DNA from: Plazaster borealis
Taxonomy: Eukaryota; Echinodermata; Asteroidea; Forcipulatida; Labidiasteridae
Length of the DNA stretch: 64,000 nt
Assembly (NCBI GenBank): GCA_021014325.1
Contig: CM037462.1
Span: 16,698,135 to 16,762,134, forward strand
Direction of reading: 5' to 3'
Shown here: positions 63,125 to 64,000 of the stretch, piece after piece
How positions within the stretch are numbered: position 1 is the first letter of the stretch
Layout of the letters: every line of letters begins with the position of its first letter
Translations under genes and position numbers: made by a program
The notes under the pieces: model-generated
Seen by the model: the letters and a program-made list of their open reading frames with translations, nothing else
The model's database searches: none
What the model was told of the DNA's origin: nothing

Positions 63125-63165
63125 AGGGTCTGTATACGTTTGGTAATAACTCTGGTGCTTTTCAG
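63121..63165 (+). repeat. Family B MITE left end only
   Basis: TTAAAGGGTCTGTATACG then TTTGGTAATAACTCTGG. The following sequence does not match the family interior. Confidence 0.55.
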
Positions 63166-63809
63166 AAAGATCCGCGAAAAGCCCTGTTACGTCATCACTC
63201 ATGATACGCCATTTGTGGGAGCTCCGTTTTGTATAGCCGCTTTGTTGCAACAAGAAAGTATAATAAAGCAACCTCCCACAAAATGACGTAAAAGTGTTGT
63301 CATTTTGACGCACGCCGTCAACGGCAGAAGTGTAGCTAGTTTTTCAAAACCGTGAGGTTAGAGCCAAATTTTTTTGATCGATAACAACGAAAAATTCAGC
63401 AGTGTAAAAATATTAGAATTACAATTCAATGATAAAGAAACACATTATAAACAAGTTTAAATGGCATGCCTGTTAAAAATGTTTTCGCTCAAGTAGCTAA
63501 TGAAGTATCGGGCCGGAGCTTCTTGAAATCAAATCCCAGGCGTTTCCAAAAAAGGACCAATATAGTTGTTGACCAATTTTGTCAGCAATGACTCTCCTCC
63601 CAGTGATATTGAGAATAGAAAACTCGGCCGCTGGACTTAATTCCTTGAAGGTGATGAAGATACCGGAAAACTAGTTGCTGCGTGAATTTTGAGATCATAC
63701 GTTCGGACTGTGTTTAGTTCCATGCTTGCACTTTAACCACAAACCCTTACAGTCCCGATTCCTTATATTATAACCAATTGCCAAAGTGAATGATTCGAAA
63801 GGACATGGG
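63166..63809. other. Intergenic, no gene recognised
   Basis: No supported feature. Confidence 0.4.
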
Positions 63810-63980
63810 CCGGTAGCAGGTCTGGAATTACACGGAGGCCATGGCCTCTGTTGCCCCTGGTCTTGGCCTTGGTGCCCCCTTAAAAGTTTCCCATGGACTT
63901 TAAGTTTATCCAATGGAAGTGCCCTTTGCAAATTGAAAACATAGCCTTTCCTTTTCAAAGGTGAAAGTTCAGGCCTGCGG
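63810..63980. repeat. Dispersed repeat, single-unit copy
   Basis: AGGTCTGGAATTACACGGAG, GTCTTGGCCTTGGTGCCCCC and CCAATGGAAGTGCCCTTTGC, ending AAGTTCAGGCCT. It matches 51629-51985 but has one tandem unit. Confidence 0.7.
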
Positions 63981-64000
63981 TAGGCCCATTCATTACTTAT

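Overview
This is AT-rich, intron-containing, very repeat-dense nuclear DNA from an animal. The one host gene I can support is GET3/ASNA1, whose predicted protein is close to vertebrate ASNA1. The dispersed repeats (TTAA-flanked MITEs, tRNA-Leu-derived SINEs, CR1/L2-like LINE relics) resemble repeats I associate with marine deuterostomes, most likely an echinoderm such as a sea star. That assignment is recollection plus inference; a BLAST of GET3 or any repeat would settle it.

Positions 1-39.9 kb hold no protein-coding gene that I can defend. They form a mosaic of mobile elements: (i) several related TTAA-flanked MITE families with ends TTAAAGG (Kolobok/T2-like); (ii) 'motif-array' elements with ends like ACAC(T/C)CTAAAAA whose interiors are built from one short motif (GGGTCA/TGACCC, ATTGGTT/AACCAAT, or GTGTTA/TAACAC), including a 2 kb CCAAT array at 8.3-10.3 kb; (iii) foldback elements; (iv) an inverted-repeat element carrying about 180 bp of degenerate telomeric (CCCTAA)n at 16.3-16.8 kb; (v) a cluster of GGCTACGGC-type foldbacks at 33-34 kb with tiny 31-34 bp palindromic insertions; (vi) tRNA-Leu(CAA)-derived SINEs, some interrupted by MITEs and one interrupting a MITE.

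Positions 40.3-56.9 kb hold GET3 on the + strand in seven coding exons, all with GT-AG introns and continuous phase, giving a complete 347-residue protein. A TATA-like box and CCAAT motif lie just upstream, and a candidate ATTAAA polyadenylation signal lies 47 bp after the stop. The introns (161 bp to 9.7 kb) are filled with repeats. Intron 2 has a piggyBac-type MITE inside a SINE. Intron 5 has an antisense non-LTR reverse-transcriptase relic and a second, sense relic split by foldbacks. Intron 6 has SINEs and Penelope-like fragments.

Positions 56.9-64 kb are again repeats only: three GGGCCC foldbacks in a row, more MITEs, Penelope-like fragments, and a TTAA-bounded duplication around two MITEs that share one TTAA. 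GET3 acts alone here; there is no operon or neighbour partner. The most unusual content is in the repeats: the motif-array elements, the telomere-cored foldback, the mini-palindromes with short flanking duplications, and an inverted Penelope-like dimer with a 13-bp target duplication.
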